Shown one piece after another: positions 1-10,701 of a DNA stretch of 64,000 nt. Under the pieces are notes generated by a model that saw only the letters and a list, made by a program, of their open reading frames with translations, had not been told where the DNA came from and made no database searches. The position numbers and the translations under genes are program-made. The DNA is from Ipomoea triloba (lineage: Eukaryota > Streptophyta > Magnoliopsida > Solanales > Convolvulaceae): positions 300,212 through 364,211 of the forward strand of contig NC_044917.1 of NCBI RefSeq assembly GCF_003576645.1, read 5' to 3'. Position 1 is the first letter of the stretch. Every line of letters starts with the position of its first letter.

Positions 1-7
1 CATTAGC

Positions 8-960
8 AAGTTAATTTTTTAGTCGAGATGGAGCACATGCTTCAATGTCAACACGTAATATTTTTGAGTAATGTTAAGATTTTCTTTTTATACGGTGTTT
101 GTGTATTCATTGATGATACGAAAGGTATTTTTGTGAAAGCACATCATTATTAATTTTTGGAGTTTAAATTTATGAAGTGTATAGTAATCTTATCAAATTA
201 TTACGTAAAATATTTTCTGTCATTGCAAACAATTAATAAAATGTAATTAGCCCGGTATATTGAGATCTTGGTCAAAAATATTTTGTTTTGTATAGTTTTC
301 AATTTCTTGGGTTATGAGATCAAAACTATTTTTTTATATATATAATAAGATGCCTATTGGATGTAATTTAAAACAGGCTGGAGCATCCAATAAAATTCGA
401 ACTTCAAAGTTCAAACAACGTAACCATGGTTTTGCTCATCGATCTGTACTTATGTGTACGGAATTTGAATTTGGTTGCGTTGATAATCTCAAATAAAACC
501 ATGGGACATGCAGCGACTAGGTTTCTGCTCGTTCTTTAGCAACCGCCACCTTATACAGTTATACTCATGCATAAATATTTACACAAAACTTAGGACAAAA
601 AAATGAAGGTATAAATTTAACCTTATTGTGGTTATTAGTGTAAACACATTTGATGGTCGGTAGCCTTGTAGGTCAGTTAACAAGCCACAAAAATTGGCTT
701 ACGATTGTGTTCTACACATTCTTATTATTGGTTAAATCTTTGGGTATTGATTGTATAAATAGTGGCTTTTTGATGTGTTTTTTATGGTATTCAGGAGGGA
801 TTGGGCCTAGTCAAGAGGGCTCGGGCCTAGGTCAGTTGAGACACATATGCAATTTACCTTATTTACCCTCTCTAGAATAGGAGTGATAATAAAACTTTAA
901 GTTTGAGGTTCAAAATTATAAGCTAGTAATTTATTGAGAAACATACACATACATATAATT
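8..960. repeat. Kunitz 3'-flank duplicon, copy A
   Basis: This block recurs with moderate divergence at about 4147-4945 (copy C), and a short part recurs near 2575-2770 (copy B). Shared landmarks are the stretch around gatgcctattggatgtaat (352-371 here, 4511-4530 in copy C) and a run reading ggtataaatttaacc. It lies directly 3' of the minus-strand Kunitz gene at 1005, so it was probably copied with that gene. Copy A has an extra ~149-bp insert at 679-827 and about 140 bp around 100-230 that copy C lacks. The left edge may lie outside the window. Confidence 0.75.
679..827. mobile_element. 149-bp insertion flanked by a 10-bp duplication
   Basis: Copy C of the duplicon lacks this segment. It is flanked by identical taggtcagtt at 669-678 and 828-837, and the empty site in copy C (around 4829-4838) has that sequence once. 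The right part is relatively GC-rich, with two gggcctag repeats. I see no coding capacity and no clear terminal inverted repeats. A 10-bp duplication fits a Mutator-like or short retroposed element, but the class is unassigned. Confidence 0.6.
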
Positions 961-1004
961 GTACATGCATGAGACATTGAAATTAAAGATAACATTCTCT
1001 TCAA

Positions 1005-1667
1005 TTAAGCTTTCTGGAACACAACACCAAATGGAGTATCACTTAAAGCCAAACGTTGTTGTCCACTATACTTGTGAAAGCCTACGTCTTTGCACAACAC
1101 TTCGACATCGTCCTCCTCGCCATCATCATAAGTATCATTGTCCATCACACTTGGACAATGCTTCAATTTATAACCACTCTCGAATACTTCAATCGTAAAC
1201 CAATTACTGATTGTGTTAGACCCGGGATGACCCTTAACGCCGTCAGGGGATATGTAGTGTCTTTTAGAGTGTCCGCTATAGTTACCAACCTTCCAAACAT
1301 TAGAATTGTCACACTCGAGAGGAGATTCGGAGAACTCTATGTTCAAATCGGTGGAGACACGAATAACACTCTTTTTAGGGTTGACGGGGTAAAATGTTAC
1401 TGGGATTCCAAGGCTTTCATCATCATCCTCATCTTCTTGGAATATACCAAGTGGACAAGATTCATCAGTTGTGCTTCGTAATGACAAACCACCTCCAGTT
1501 TCTTTCTTCGTTGGAATAATGTAATAATTGGTTTCAACTCGAACCAGGTCTCCATCAGTGTCACGTACTTGTTTATGGGGGTTGGGTGGGTCAGTTGTGC
1601 AATGCACAGAGGTTGTGATGGCGGCAAAGACAAGGAATGAGAGAAACATGATTGTGATTGAATTCAT
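1005..1667 (-). CDS. Miraculin-like Kunitz protein (classical 4-Cys type)
   Basis: Secreted Kunitz-STI family protein of 220 aa in one exon. Residues 1-23 form a signal peptide. The Kunitz signature begins near residue 34 (VRDTDGDLV, then YYI). The four classical cysteines are at 71, 119, 171 and 192, giving the usual two-disulfide beta-trefoil; length is typical. Its close paralogue at 3025 lacks two acidic insertions seen here, at about residues 78-84 and 176-189, encoded by GAT/GAG-rich repeats. The residues aligned with the soybean trypsin inhibitor reactive site read PVNPKK, as in many miraculin-like members. Anti-protease activity is therefore not assured. A TATA box lies about 90 bp upstream. 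Confidence 0.92.
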   Translation of the reverse strand: MNSITIMFLSFLVFAAITTSVHCTTDPPNPHKQVRDTDGDLVRVETNYYIIPTKKETGGGLSLRSTTDESCPLGIFQEDEDDDESLGIPVTFYPVNPKKSVIRVSTDLNIEFSESPLECDNSNVWKVGNYSGHSKRHYISPDGVKGHPGSNTISNWFTIEVFESGYKLKHCPSVMDNDTYDDGEEDDVEVLCKDVGFHKYSGQQRLALSDTPFGVVFQKA

Positions 1668-1757
1668 TGTTACGTTGTTGTAAGGAGAAAATGTTTAAGG
1701 TTGAGAGTTTGTTTTGCTTGATGAGTGAATATGATATTGGACATTAGCAGAGTCGTC

Positions 1758-1766
1758 CCTTTTATA
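1758..1766 (-). promoter_or_regulatory. TATA box of the Kunitz gene at 1005
   Basis: Minus-strand tataaaagg, 91 bp before the ATG. The same sequence is in the matching place upstream of the paralogue at 3025. Confidence 0.7.
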
Positions 1767-1769
1767 GGT

Positions 1770-2398
1770 GTGGCATGTTGAATACATTAAAATTAATTGA
1801 TAGTGTCTTTAAACAGACATTGATTGTGTTAATTTAATGTTAATTACTAGAGCCATTTAAAGGGACATTAATTGAGTTTTCTGTTAATAGAATTCATTGA
1901 GGTTTTAAATAGATACAATAACTTAAAATTAATTACTAAGGACTAAAAGATTAACTATTATGTAGTGTGATGAAATTTTGATTATCATGCTTTTGAGATT
2001 TTTTTTTTCTCATCTCCACTAATAATCACCAAGAATGTTTTGTTGATTGTTAAAAAAACATACACACATTATATCAAGTTTGAATAATCATCTTACGAAA
2101 AAGTTACTAGCTACGGCCTACGGAGTATATATCTTTTAATGCATGCGATACTTATTGTGTTGTTACTTAGTTCTATGGATGGTTTTATTTTGTTCTTTTA
2201 CTATTTGAAACACTATATGAATAGGAGTATAGGTGCTGACATATGTGTATAGCTTTCCATGGCCCAGGGAGCATAAGGGCATTGCATATATATAGCAATT
2301 TACATTGTGCATTGTTAGATTTCTTTATTTATTTAACTCTTGATTGCTTTTTACATTTTTTTAAGAAAAAAAAAACTAACTTAAATTAGTGATTTATA

Positions 2399-2450
<52 letters not shown>

Positions 2451-2900
2451 CTTTAGATATTGGGTTGGTCTGTTTCTTGCAATACTATACTATACGTGTA
2501 TACTTGAGTCTTGACTAGTATTAATATTTAAATATTAATTAGTTGGACAAAATACATTAAAACCAATACCAATTATGAGATCGATGCCTCTTGGATGTAA
2601 TTTAAAATCGGCTCGAACTTCCGTATTCAAATTTCAAAAGCTACCAAGTAAACATCTATGTGCTATTGGTTCTGTTCATTTGTAATTATAAATAAGTATT
2701 TTTTTAATTTGGCCCCATTGGTAATCTCAACTATAAGCGGGTCGGCGGGTCTATATTATAGCTATGTGTGCCTATCAATGTTTTAGATTTTACATATTTA
2801 TCACAAAAAAGATGATGACAATCAATTTAAATCATAAACCTAGCTATAGCAAGTAATAGCAAATTTAAACCCTTTCATTATGATCGAAATTAGACATCAC
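1770..2900. other. Intergenic; microsatellite and a duplicon fragment
   Basis: AT-rich DNA with no supported gene. A perfect (TAA)n microsatellite fills 2398-2449. Positions 2575-2770 hold a diverged piece of the Kunitz 3'-flank duplicon (copy B: gatgcctcttggatgtaat). It again lies 3' of a minus-strand Kunitz gene. Confidence 0.6.
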
Positions 2901-3024
2901 AATTACATAATAGGAGGATGCGTATATTGCATTCCAAATTTATTGAGAAACATACACACGAGAGTACATATTTATGCTACTTATTTTTATTTCATTGGAA
3001 TACAGAAACTAAAGAACCCTCTCT

Positions 3025-3648
3025 TCAAGCCTTCTTGAACATGACACCAAAGGGAGCATCACTTAGAGCCAGACGCTTTTGTCCATTATATTTAACAACG
3101 CCAACATCTTTGCACATCACTTTGTGTTGTACAACACTTGGACAATGCACCAACTTATAGCCGCGCCCATATTTCTCAATCTTAAACCAGTTATTGATTG
3201 TTTTTGGACCGGGATTTCCCTTAACTCCACCGATAGCTATGTAGAACATTTTAGTATATTGATCATAGCTATCAACCTTCCAAACGTTAGACTTGGCACA
3301 TTGAACACGATTTTTGGGAAAATCAATGTTCAAATCAGTGGAGACACGAATAACGCCTTTCTTAGGGTTGACAGGGTAAAATGATATTGGGATTCCCGGA
3401 TAGTCATCCTTGACTTCTTGGAATATACCAAGTGGACAGAATTTACGAGTTGTGCTTCGTAATGCTAGACCTCCCCCGGTTCTTGCCATTATCGGGACAA
3501 TGTAATAGCTAGTGTCAGCTCGAACGGGCTTTCCCCTAGTGTCGAGTACTTGTTCAGGGTACTCGGGTGGTTCAAGTGTGCAATGCACAAAGTTTGTGAA
3601 GGTGGCAAAGACAAGAAATGAGAGCAACAAGATTGTGATCGACTTCAT
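3025..3648 (-). CDS. Miraculin-like Kunitz protein (classical 4-Cys type)
   Basis: Intronless gene for a 207-aa secreted Kunitz-family protein and the nearest relative of the gene at 1005. The signal peptide covers residues 1-23. The signature region starts at about 34 (VLDTRGKPV, then YYIV). Cysteines are at 71, 117, 169 and 179 in the classical C-C/C-C arrangement. Between Cys1 and Cys2 it has the family run FYPVNPKKG and the strand STDLNIDF. It lacks both acidic insertions of its neighbour. The 3' UTRs of both genes share tttattgagaaacatacaca, supporting a local tandem duplication. Function as a protease inhibitor or other defence protein is inferred from the family only. Confidence 0.92.
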   Translation of the reverse strand: MKSITILLLSFLVFATFTNFVHCTLEPPEYPEQVLDTRGKPVRADTSYYIVPIMARTGGGLALRSTTRKFCPLGIFQEVKDDYPGIPISFYPVNPKKGVIRVSTDLNIDFPKNRVQCAKSNVWKVDSYDQYTKMFYIAIGGVKGNPGPKTINNWFKIEKYGRGYKLVHCPSVVQHKVMCKDVGVVKYNGQKRLALSDAPFGVMFKKA

Positions 3649-3730
3649 TGTTGTGGATGATAAGGAGTGTTTAAGGTTAAGACTTTATGTTCTTTGATGG
3701 GTGATGATAATACTGGCCATTAGGAGAGTC

Positions 3731-3739
3731 CCTTTTATA
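3731..3739 (-). promoter_or_regulatory. TATA box of the Kunitz gene at 3025
   Basis: Minus-strand tataaaagg, 83 bp before the ATG. The preceding context (gagtccctttta on the plus strand) matches the paralogue. Confidence 0.7.
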
Positions 3740-4146
3740 GATGTAGGAAATTCAATTGGACTGTAGATTTAGACCCTTTGTTTATAGATTATGGTTCCTA
3801 TCTACAGGAAATGATCCATTGTATTTGAATGGAATCACGCAATTGACATTTGACATTTATATATGTGCATTTAAATTATAGTAAGTTAAGATTTACTGTT
3901 TAATGAGATTAAGATCAGTGCTTTGTTTGACTATTTTAAATGCTAATTCATAAATAGCATTTTATAAACAAGTAGCACTAGTCTTGCAATGATACGATTC
4001 CAACTCACAATTCATGACTGGCAATTTATTTATTATGTTAGTGGATCGGATTAGATTTACTTTCAATTAATTAAATAAATCAAATAGAGACATGATGGAT
4101 AGTGTTGAGCACATAATACATAAACATAAATGTACAATCCAATTAT

Positions 4147-4253
4147 AAATTTAATATTTTAATTAGTTGAGATATAACATATGCTTCAATTTGGTATCAT
4201 CCAATATCATACCAAAGGTAATCTCCACTTCACTCAATAAAAATGCACAAAAA

Positions 4254-4304
<51 letters not shown>

Positions 4305-4945
4305 AAAGTAATTTCTCTTATATTGCATGTGCCCATGTAATATTTTAGAGTAACGTGAAGATTTTTTTTTTTGTACCGTATTATGTAAAATACAATTAAT
4401 AGAATGAAATTAGTTGGCCGGTATATGGAGATCTTTGTCAAAATTATTTTGTATTGTATAGTTTTCAATTCATTGGGTTGTGAGATCAAAACTATTTTTA
4501 TATATAATTAGATGCCTATTGGATGTAATTTAAAACAGGCTGGAGCACAAAATTCGAACTTCAAAGTTCAAACAACGTATGTAACCATGGTTTTGCTCAT
4601 CGATCAGTACTTATGTGTACGGAATTTGAATTTGGTTGCATTGGTAATCTCAAATAAAACCATGGGACATGCAGCGACTAGGTTTCTGTTCGTTCTTTAG
4701 CAACCGCCACCTTATATAGTTATGCATAAATTAAATTTTTACACAAAACTTACGAGCAAAAAGAAAGGTATAAATTTAACCCTATTGTGGGTATTAGTGT
4801 AAACACATTTGATGGTTTGTAACCTTGTAGGTCAGTTGAGACATATATGCATTTTACCTTATTCACCAGTCTTTTGAATAGGAGTGATGATAGAACCTTA
4901 AATTTAAGGTTCAAAATTATAAGCCGGTAATTTTTAAAATGAGTA
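4147..4945. repeat. Kunitz 3'-flank duplicon, copy C (no gene attached)
   Basis: Matches copy A (8-960) over most of its length. The similarity stops near 4940, just before the point where copy A runs into the 3' UTR of its Kunitz gene. No Kunitz coding sequence follows on the right (4946-5855). This looks like the relic of a third miraculin-like unit whose gene was deleted. Confidence 0.7.
4259..4300. repeat. (AT)n microsatellite
   Basis: Uninterrupted AT dinucleotides inside duplicon copy C. Copy A has no such tract, so it expanded after the duplication. Confidence 0.9.
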
Positions 4946-5855
4946 AGCGACAAGAGTGATTTGATATAATAAAAGGGAATTTCTAAGGTTTATAGAAGAA
5001 ATTCACATTTACAAATTAAAACTTGCACTTCACTACTTCAACAACCCATATACCATCTTCTCTTTAAATATTTCAAGAGAAAAAAAAGTTATAGCACAAT
5101 TTTTTTAACATAAAATCGTAAAAAATATAATCTTATAATTAATTTAGTAGTGCGGTATATATGATGGATAGTTCATATAGTTGGATGGGAGTGGCACTCT
5201 CCTTGTTTTTAATTACCAAATCTTATAAAGTGCCCACATAGCAAATCATCAAGCACGCACTTTTCCCACAAAATATTATATTGGACCTAACTCCATAATA
5301 AGCAGTGATAGATGGAAGCTGTACTGTGGTGATCTTTGGGAACCCAAATTTTGGAAATTTATTTCATTTAAATACTAGTCATTCACGCCAAATCCTAGAT
5401 CTAGCTTTGAGCATCACGCACTAGGGACAACGTTAGTAAGGATGTTGTTTTTTTTTGAATACTACTAATAGATAATTACAAAGTTCGGTTTGATTTGACC
5501 GGGTTCTGACTTTGAAGAGTATTGAAGGAGGTACCTGAATGCATGTATGTTATGGTTGTATCTATATATCCTTTTTTTTTTCTTTGGTGGAATTTAAACC
5601 GCGCCATATTGTTGTTAACAAAATAAAGTTTATGAGTTTATTTTGAGTTAGTTAACTAGCTGAGCTATGTGACAAGAGTATTCTTCAATCTTTCATGGTA
5701 CTTTAATAGGTTAAGTTTGAAACTCACATAAAATGTGTTTAAAAAGAAAAAAGTTGGTGACAATTTAATTACTCTCAATATTTAAATGTGGAAATACTTT
5801 TTTTTTTGGTTATATTTAAAAGAAATGGAGTAACTGGGTTACTTCCGTATATAAA
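4946..5855. other. Intergenic, AT-rich
   Basis: No gene, RNA or recognisable element found. Only short ORFs and homopolymer T runs are present. Confidence 0.55.
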
Positions 5856-5875
5856 ACAAAATAAAGGGATTGTTT

Positions 5876-6487
5876 TTTTTTTTTTTTTAAATCAAAGCCT
5901 TCATTAAGATCAAAGAAGAATCAAGTTCGAAATACAGTCAGGGGAACATAGTCCCAAACACCAAGGACAGACGCAGATCTAGTCGCCCGTGCAAGCACAT
6001 GAGCCACTTGATTAACTGACCTTTTGACATGGCAGACAACAACATCTCCAATGTCTCTAGCAATAGTATGACATTGCTTAATTAGAATACCAACATAAGA
6101 AAGATCACGACACGAGGAATTAAAAGTTGAACAAAAATTCAAAACTAATCTCCAAAATAACATGACTCACGCCACGAGTCTTGAGCCAAGAAAGTGCTTC
6201 CTTAATCGCCATGGTTTCTGCGAGATAAGGGTCCGGAGCGCATTGAAGACGGGTTGCAAAAGCTGCAACAAATCTCCCAGCATGGTCACGGAGCACTGCA
6301 CAGCCCCTACGTGCCCATTTAGAATTGAAGCATCCACATTGCATTTTAACATTCCTAGAGGAGGAGGAGACCATGCACATACAAGAACTGAAGACACATT
6401 CGGAACAGTTGGAATTGCAGTATCCATATTCTGCCACTCATGCACAAAATAATTCATCTTTTCCTTCAGCATAGTCATGGACCATGC
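5876..6487 (-). mobile_element. 5'-truncated LINE copy with RNase H remnant, poly(A) tail and 20-bp TSD
   Basis: On the minus strand the segment ends in a poly(A) run (T run near 5873-5889). It is flanked by an exact 20-bp direct repeat, acaaaataaagggattgttt, at 5856-5875 and 6488-6507. These are the hallmarks of target-primed reverse transcription. The coding part (about 5921-6430) resembles the RNase H-like domain at the C terminus of plant LINE reverse transcriptases: a CNVDAS segment, then LAETMAIKEAL, NSSCRDLSYVG and NQVAHVLAR. It is broken by at least two frameshifts, so it is dead. Only the 3' end of an element was inserted. Confidence 0.85.
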
Positions 6488-6782
6488 ACAAAATAAAGGG
6501 ATTGTTTGTTTCAAATAAATGTATTTAATTGATCGAATTCTTAATTCCCACATCTTTAAAATGATTAAATTAGAAAGTGGGGTTACACTCATGGAGTGCG
6601 TGGTTGGTTGCTTCCATACAAGAATCTTGCATCGAAAGCAATAAAACTCATGGTACATGAGTTGAAGTGACAATCGAATTATAATTATTTTATAATATGT
6701 ATAATAAAAAAGAACAAAAAAAAAATTTATAAAAAATTGCATTTGGTGATTGAGAATTTGAGATTTTGAATCTCTCGGAGTT

Positions 6783-6910
6783 CTTTTAACGAGGTTTTCT
6801 CCTCGCCCTGTGACCCTAGCCGGCAAAGGACCACAAGGAGGTAAACCAGCTTAGGTTACCCATAGCTGACCGGCTCAAACTCAGGGGTTTGAGGATCGAA
6901 CCTCCAACCT
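6783..6910 (-). mobile_element. 5'-truncated SINE-like insertion with 15-bp TSD
   Basis: Flanks are gaatctctcggagtt (6768-6782) and gaatctctcgaagtt (6911-6925), a target duplication with one mismatch. On the minus strand the insert begins with a box-B-like ggttcgatcctc and continues with a stretch (ccggtcagc, gggtaacct, gctggtttacctcc, tttgccggctagggtcac) that I associate with the widespread angiosperm Au-type SINE. That family name is from memory and less certain than the retroposed character. Box A is missing. Confidence 0.65.
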
Positions 6911-6925
6911 GAATCTCTCGAAGTT

Positions 6926-7918
6926 GTTTGTATTTATCAGTCAAAATTTAAGGTCAAACCTCCCTCTCTTTAGTTAAAATTCTAACAAGATGACACACTC
7001 ATCAATAATTCTCTAATTTTTTTATAGTTAGGACCATAAGGTAAGGTTTACCCAATAATGTAACCCTTAAGTACGAGTTGCAGGTTTCCCTCGCCACTCA
7101 AAAAAAGAAAAGGTCAAATTATATTAAAACGATTTTGTGCTAATGCCACCAAATCATTATATATATTAACTAAATAAATGATTTTTAAAAAAGAAATGCT
7201 ATTTACCTTCCTAAATTTTTTCTAATATTTTTCTCCATTATGTGACTTAATGTTAATCATATATAACTAGCATGTATGGTAATCCAAAAGTTGTCAAATA
7301 CACTTACATAAGATCACATGCATACACATATGCACCCAATAAGATGATCCGTAGTACATTTCTTGGTTAGTTAGTTTAACATAGTTTAGAAATTCCTCCC
7401 TACATGCAACTTAGCTTGCTTGTGTGCAATTGATTCAATCATTGGGACTTGAAAAGTTATTTGACGTAATATAGATAGCAAATGTTCATGAAAATGTTAT
7501 TTTGCATGTAACTTTTATGTGATTGATTCGACTGTTGGGACTTGAAAAGTTATTTAACATAATATATAGATAACAAATGCTCATGGAAATGTCCTTTGCA
7601 ATAGTGTATGAAATTTTAAGTTCAAGACTACAACTTAACTAAATAATTTAAATCTCAATGTGATTTTTGATAATTATTTTTATTTTTTTATGGAAAAAAA
7701 AGAGTAAATTTGCAAGCTTCAGATTTTATTTTTTTTCTTTTTTCCCTCCCCTCCCATCTGGGCATGCATGCACGCACTTGGAGATGGACATACGTACATA
7801 TATATCTAGGTAGCTAGCTACATATATGTGTCATCACCGATATGATAGGGCAGGTGGCATTCTTCATTAAGGAAAGGGCAGCAAGATCACCTTGGCTGAT
7901 TCCCAGGCGATTTATATG
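6926..7918. other. Intergenic with a 93-bp-offset tandem duplication
   Basis: No gene seen. Positions 7429-7500 and 7522-7594 are a diverged tandem duplicate sharing gggacttgaaaagttattt. The last ~70 bp are 3' flank of the Kunitz gene at 7919. Confidence 0.6.
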
Positions 7919-8572
7919 CTAGAAGATAGGTGCAGGCAGGTTGTGGATGGAAGTAGTGGTGGAATTAGTAGTGACATTGGCGAAGAAAAACAGAACTGGA
8001 TTCACACCCAAGCCGAAACCCAAGCGATTAAGTCCAAATTCCTCTATGAATCCAAAGCTGTAGCATATGGGAACCTTCGGAACTGGAATTATTATGCAAT
8101 AAAATATTTTGTAGCCCAAAAACACTTTCTTCATCACAAATTCCACGGCCAGATTTTCCGGCCCAATTTCCACGTAATCCACCCAAGGGTTTCCGCCATT
8201 CTTAATGTACCAGAAGTTTCCGTTATTACTACCATTATTTCCGGCGTCGGAGAACTCGATGCGGTACGGAATGCTCTCTCGGACGACGGTGTCGTCCGCC
8301 GTCTGGTCGGCGGCGGAGAAGGTGACGAGCAGGCCACGGTCGTCGGTATTGTAGAGAAAGGGGCATTGGACGATTTCATTATTGGGTCCCACCAGGCATA
8401 ATCCGTCTATTTTGGGGAAGATATTGGAGAACACATAGTAAGGCTCGCCGAGCTTCAGCTCCTTTCCGTCGATGCCGGTTATCGCCGGAAAAGGGGGAGT
8501 TGATGAAAAGGCTATTAAGGGGAGGAACGACAAGAAAAGGAAAACACATACACAACGTTGAAAAGACTTCAT
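7919..8572 (-). CDS. Kunitz-family protein, subfamily 2, with one disulfide pair lost
   Basis: Intronless, 217 aa from the chosen ATG at 8572. An in-frame ATG at 8617 lies only about 34 bp past the TATA box and precedes the hydrophobic leader, so it is less likely. Residues 1-24 form a signal peptide. Cysteines are at 59, 70, 159 and 170. Compared with its subfamily, the classical Cys1-Cys2 pair (elsewhere KCP and NC, e.g. 67 and 115 in the gene at 35939) is absent on both sides. The extra pair GLC/VQC and the C-terminal pair are kept. The loop position that carries an N-glycan sequon in all ten related genes reads DQT here. Several C-terminal N-x-T sites remain. Inhibitor activity is unproven. 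Confidence 0.88.
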   Translation of the reverse strand: MKSFQRCVCVFLFLSFLPLIAFSSTPPFPAITGIDGKELKLGEPYYVFSNIFPKIDGLCLVGPNNEIVQCPFLYNTDDRGLLVTFSAADQTADDTVVRESIPYRIEFSDAGNNGSNNGNFWYIKNGGNPWVDYVEIGPENLAVEFVMKKVFLGYKIFYCIIIPVPKVPICYSFGFIEEFGLNRLGFGLGVNPVLFFFANVTTNSTTTSIHNLPAPIF

Positions 8573-8650
8573 TTTATTATTGCAGTAGGAGAGTTGGTTT
8601 TGGTGGTTGAGTGACATGATGAGAAAGGGAAGATCATATCGGAGGTACCA

Positions 8651-8657
8651 ATTTATA
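8651..8657 (-). promoter_or_regulatory. TATA box of the Kunitz gene at 7919
   Basis: Minus-strand tataaat within taccaatttatacag. This is the counterpart of the shared core ttccaatttatagagc of the other subfamily-2 genes. Confidence 0.6.
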
Positions 8658-8737
8658 CAGACAGGAAAATACTAAACATTATTCATGTGATAGCATGCAT
8701 GTATACTTAATTACTTATATAGTTATTTGAGGACCAC

Positions 8738-9113
8738 GTTAAAATTTTAGGATATTTTTTTTTGTTATTATTTTGGAGATCAGATTGTATTTCGATCTTA
8801 TGAAAAATCAACTTATAATTAATACCCTGGTCTTTATGTGAGAATTTACTATCTATAGTAGGAGTTTTGGTATTTTGTCTCAATTCGAGTGGTACGATTG
8901 GATTTGGTTCAAGTGGTCGGTCAAGGCTAACTTTAAAATTTGGGGATCACGTACGTTATTTCATTTGTGAGAAGTACATATAATTAGAAGATTCTTGAAC
9001 AATTTTAGGATATTATTTTTGTTATTATTTTGAAGATCAATTTGTATTTCTTATGGAAAATCGACTTGTAATACCCTGGCCTTGATTGATGCGAGAGTTT
9101 ACTGTCTATACTC
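8738..9113. repeat. Direct duplication, two ~120-bp arms
   Basis: Arms at about 8738-8862 and 8998-9113 share ttaggatatt, ttgttattattttg(g/a)agatca and taccctgg(t/c)ctt. They are separated by unrelated sequence. Confidence 0.6.
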
Positions 9114-10701
9114 AATCAGGTCCTTGATTGGTGATTTGGGCTATGTAAATACCCTTAAAATCTCTTTTACTCAAAGCCATAACAATACCCTATTATATTC
9201 TTTCGAGTTTTTTTAAGCTGTATACTTTATTTTTGACTTAGCCCACCCTCGACTGACTGCTTTTGTCATAAAATTAACAATAGTAAAGGCTAGTGTTTTA
9301 ATGTAATACTTTTTAGAAAATAAGGGGGGAGGGAATTATATTTTTCCTTTTGCATATTGCATAAGTATTTGTATTTGGTAAAGTGAGAAACACTAATTCA
9401 ATTCAATTGAGTATAGTAGACCTTACCCAAAGAAACTCTCATAGAGGTACTCTTGCATACGTACTGAGCCTGTATCTACTTTATTTATTTGTCTTTTTAA
9501 CCATTTTAATTTATATGACCAAAAGGGTTATGGTATTTTCTTGTTCAAGTGCCACTATCCTACAAAGGAAAAGGGAAGGCTATTTAGGAACAACTTACCT
9601 TTCAGCTATTATTTTTTCCCCTTAAACCATTTTATATAACAAAAATATCTTGCGACTGCATTATATACACATGAATTGCGTTTAAATTAAAATAGTGATA
9701 TATTTCACCATCTAAAATTGATTCCGGCCACGTACACATTTTTAAATTAAAGATGATTGATCAATTAATCAATAAATATAAAATTCATCATTTTTAGTTA
9801 AAAATGGTAATTACAATACAATAAAATATCCGTATGAAAGACTTACACAATTATATAATAAGATTATTAATATTCTTAACTGTAACCCATAATTACAATA
9901 AATCATTAAACAATAACACCAACAACCTATAATATAGTACGAATAGGACCAAAGTAAAGGACCTTCACATGGAATTGCTCATTGTTCGTAGTACGAATTA
10001 AACTTATTATAATATATATTATATATAATATATATAGTTCAAATAATGGGAGTTAATTAAACAATGTATAGGTTGGACGAATTAATTTACAGAATGAACA
10101 AGGTAAGTAAAAAAAAAAAACAAGTTGAATAATTTACTTGGCTCGCGATACGTATACAACGGGAAGGACGAGTCCGGGACCTCAATTAGCCTAAAAAATG
10201 GATAACATAATTTTATATTAGGAATTAGGATCACAAATTGCCCTCACCCATAAAATTTAAGGTAGCTTAGTTGCATTCTTACTTCTTAGAAGAGAATCTT
10301 AGACAACCTCTGATTCTATGCATCAACTATCATCTCATGGAGGCCTTCAATTTGTAAATCATATTATGTTATATTTTATTTTATTTCTTGATTTTGTAAT
10401 TAAACACATCAACTCGGTCACGGGCACCTTCATTATTATTTCCTGATTCTTGCATGCTTTACACTTTATTTTGGCATTTAACTTGTATTGAGCTTGTTAA
10501 GTTAAGGTAGTAAGATTTGAGGGCACTAAGAAAATGTATTAAAAAGGTGGAATTGAATACAAAGTTACAAGAGAAGAAGTAGTGTTGACTGCTGTGATAA
10601 ACAGCAGATCAGACAGATTATTATACTGCAAAAGTCCAACATATATAATAATAACAATTAATTAAGCCAAACTTCAACACATATATATTGTAGTATTCAG
10701 T
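9114..10701. other. Intergenic, AT-rich
   Basis: No gene supported. A palindromic run of TA-rich sequence lies near 10015-10040. The last ~200 bp (a stretch reading aacagcagatcagacag) resemble the 3' flanks of the Kunitz genes at 20167, 22501, 24961 and 35939. Confidence 0.55.

Noticed and set aside
2398..2449. Regular TAA repeats as a possible CRISPR-like array.
   Set aside because: Simple microsatellite without spacers, in a plant nuclear genome.
6930..7110. Possible second SINE next to the one at 6783-6910.
   Set aside because: No box A/B pair or flanking duplication could be found.
10010..10040. TA-rich palindrome as a regulatory or replication site.
   Set aside because: Such palindromes are common in AT-rich plant DNA; nothing else supports a function.
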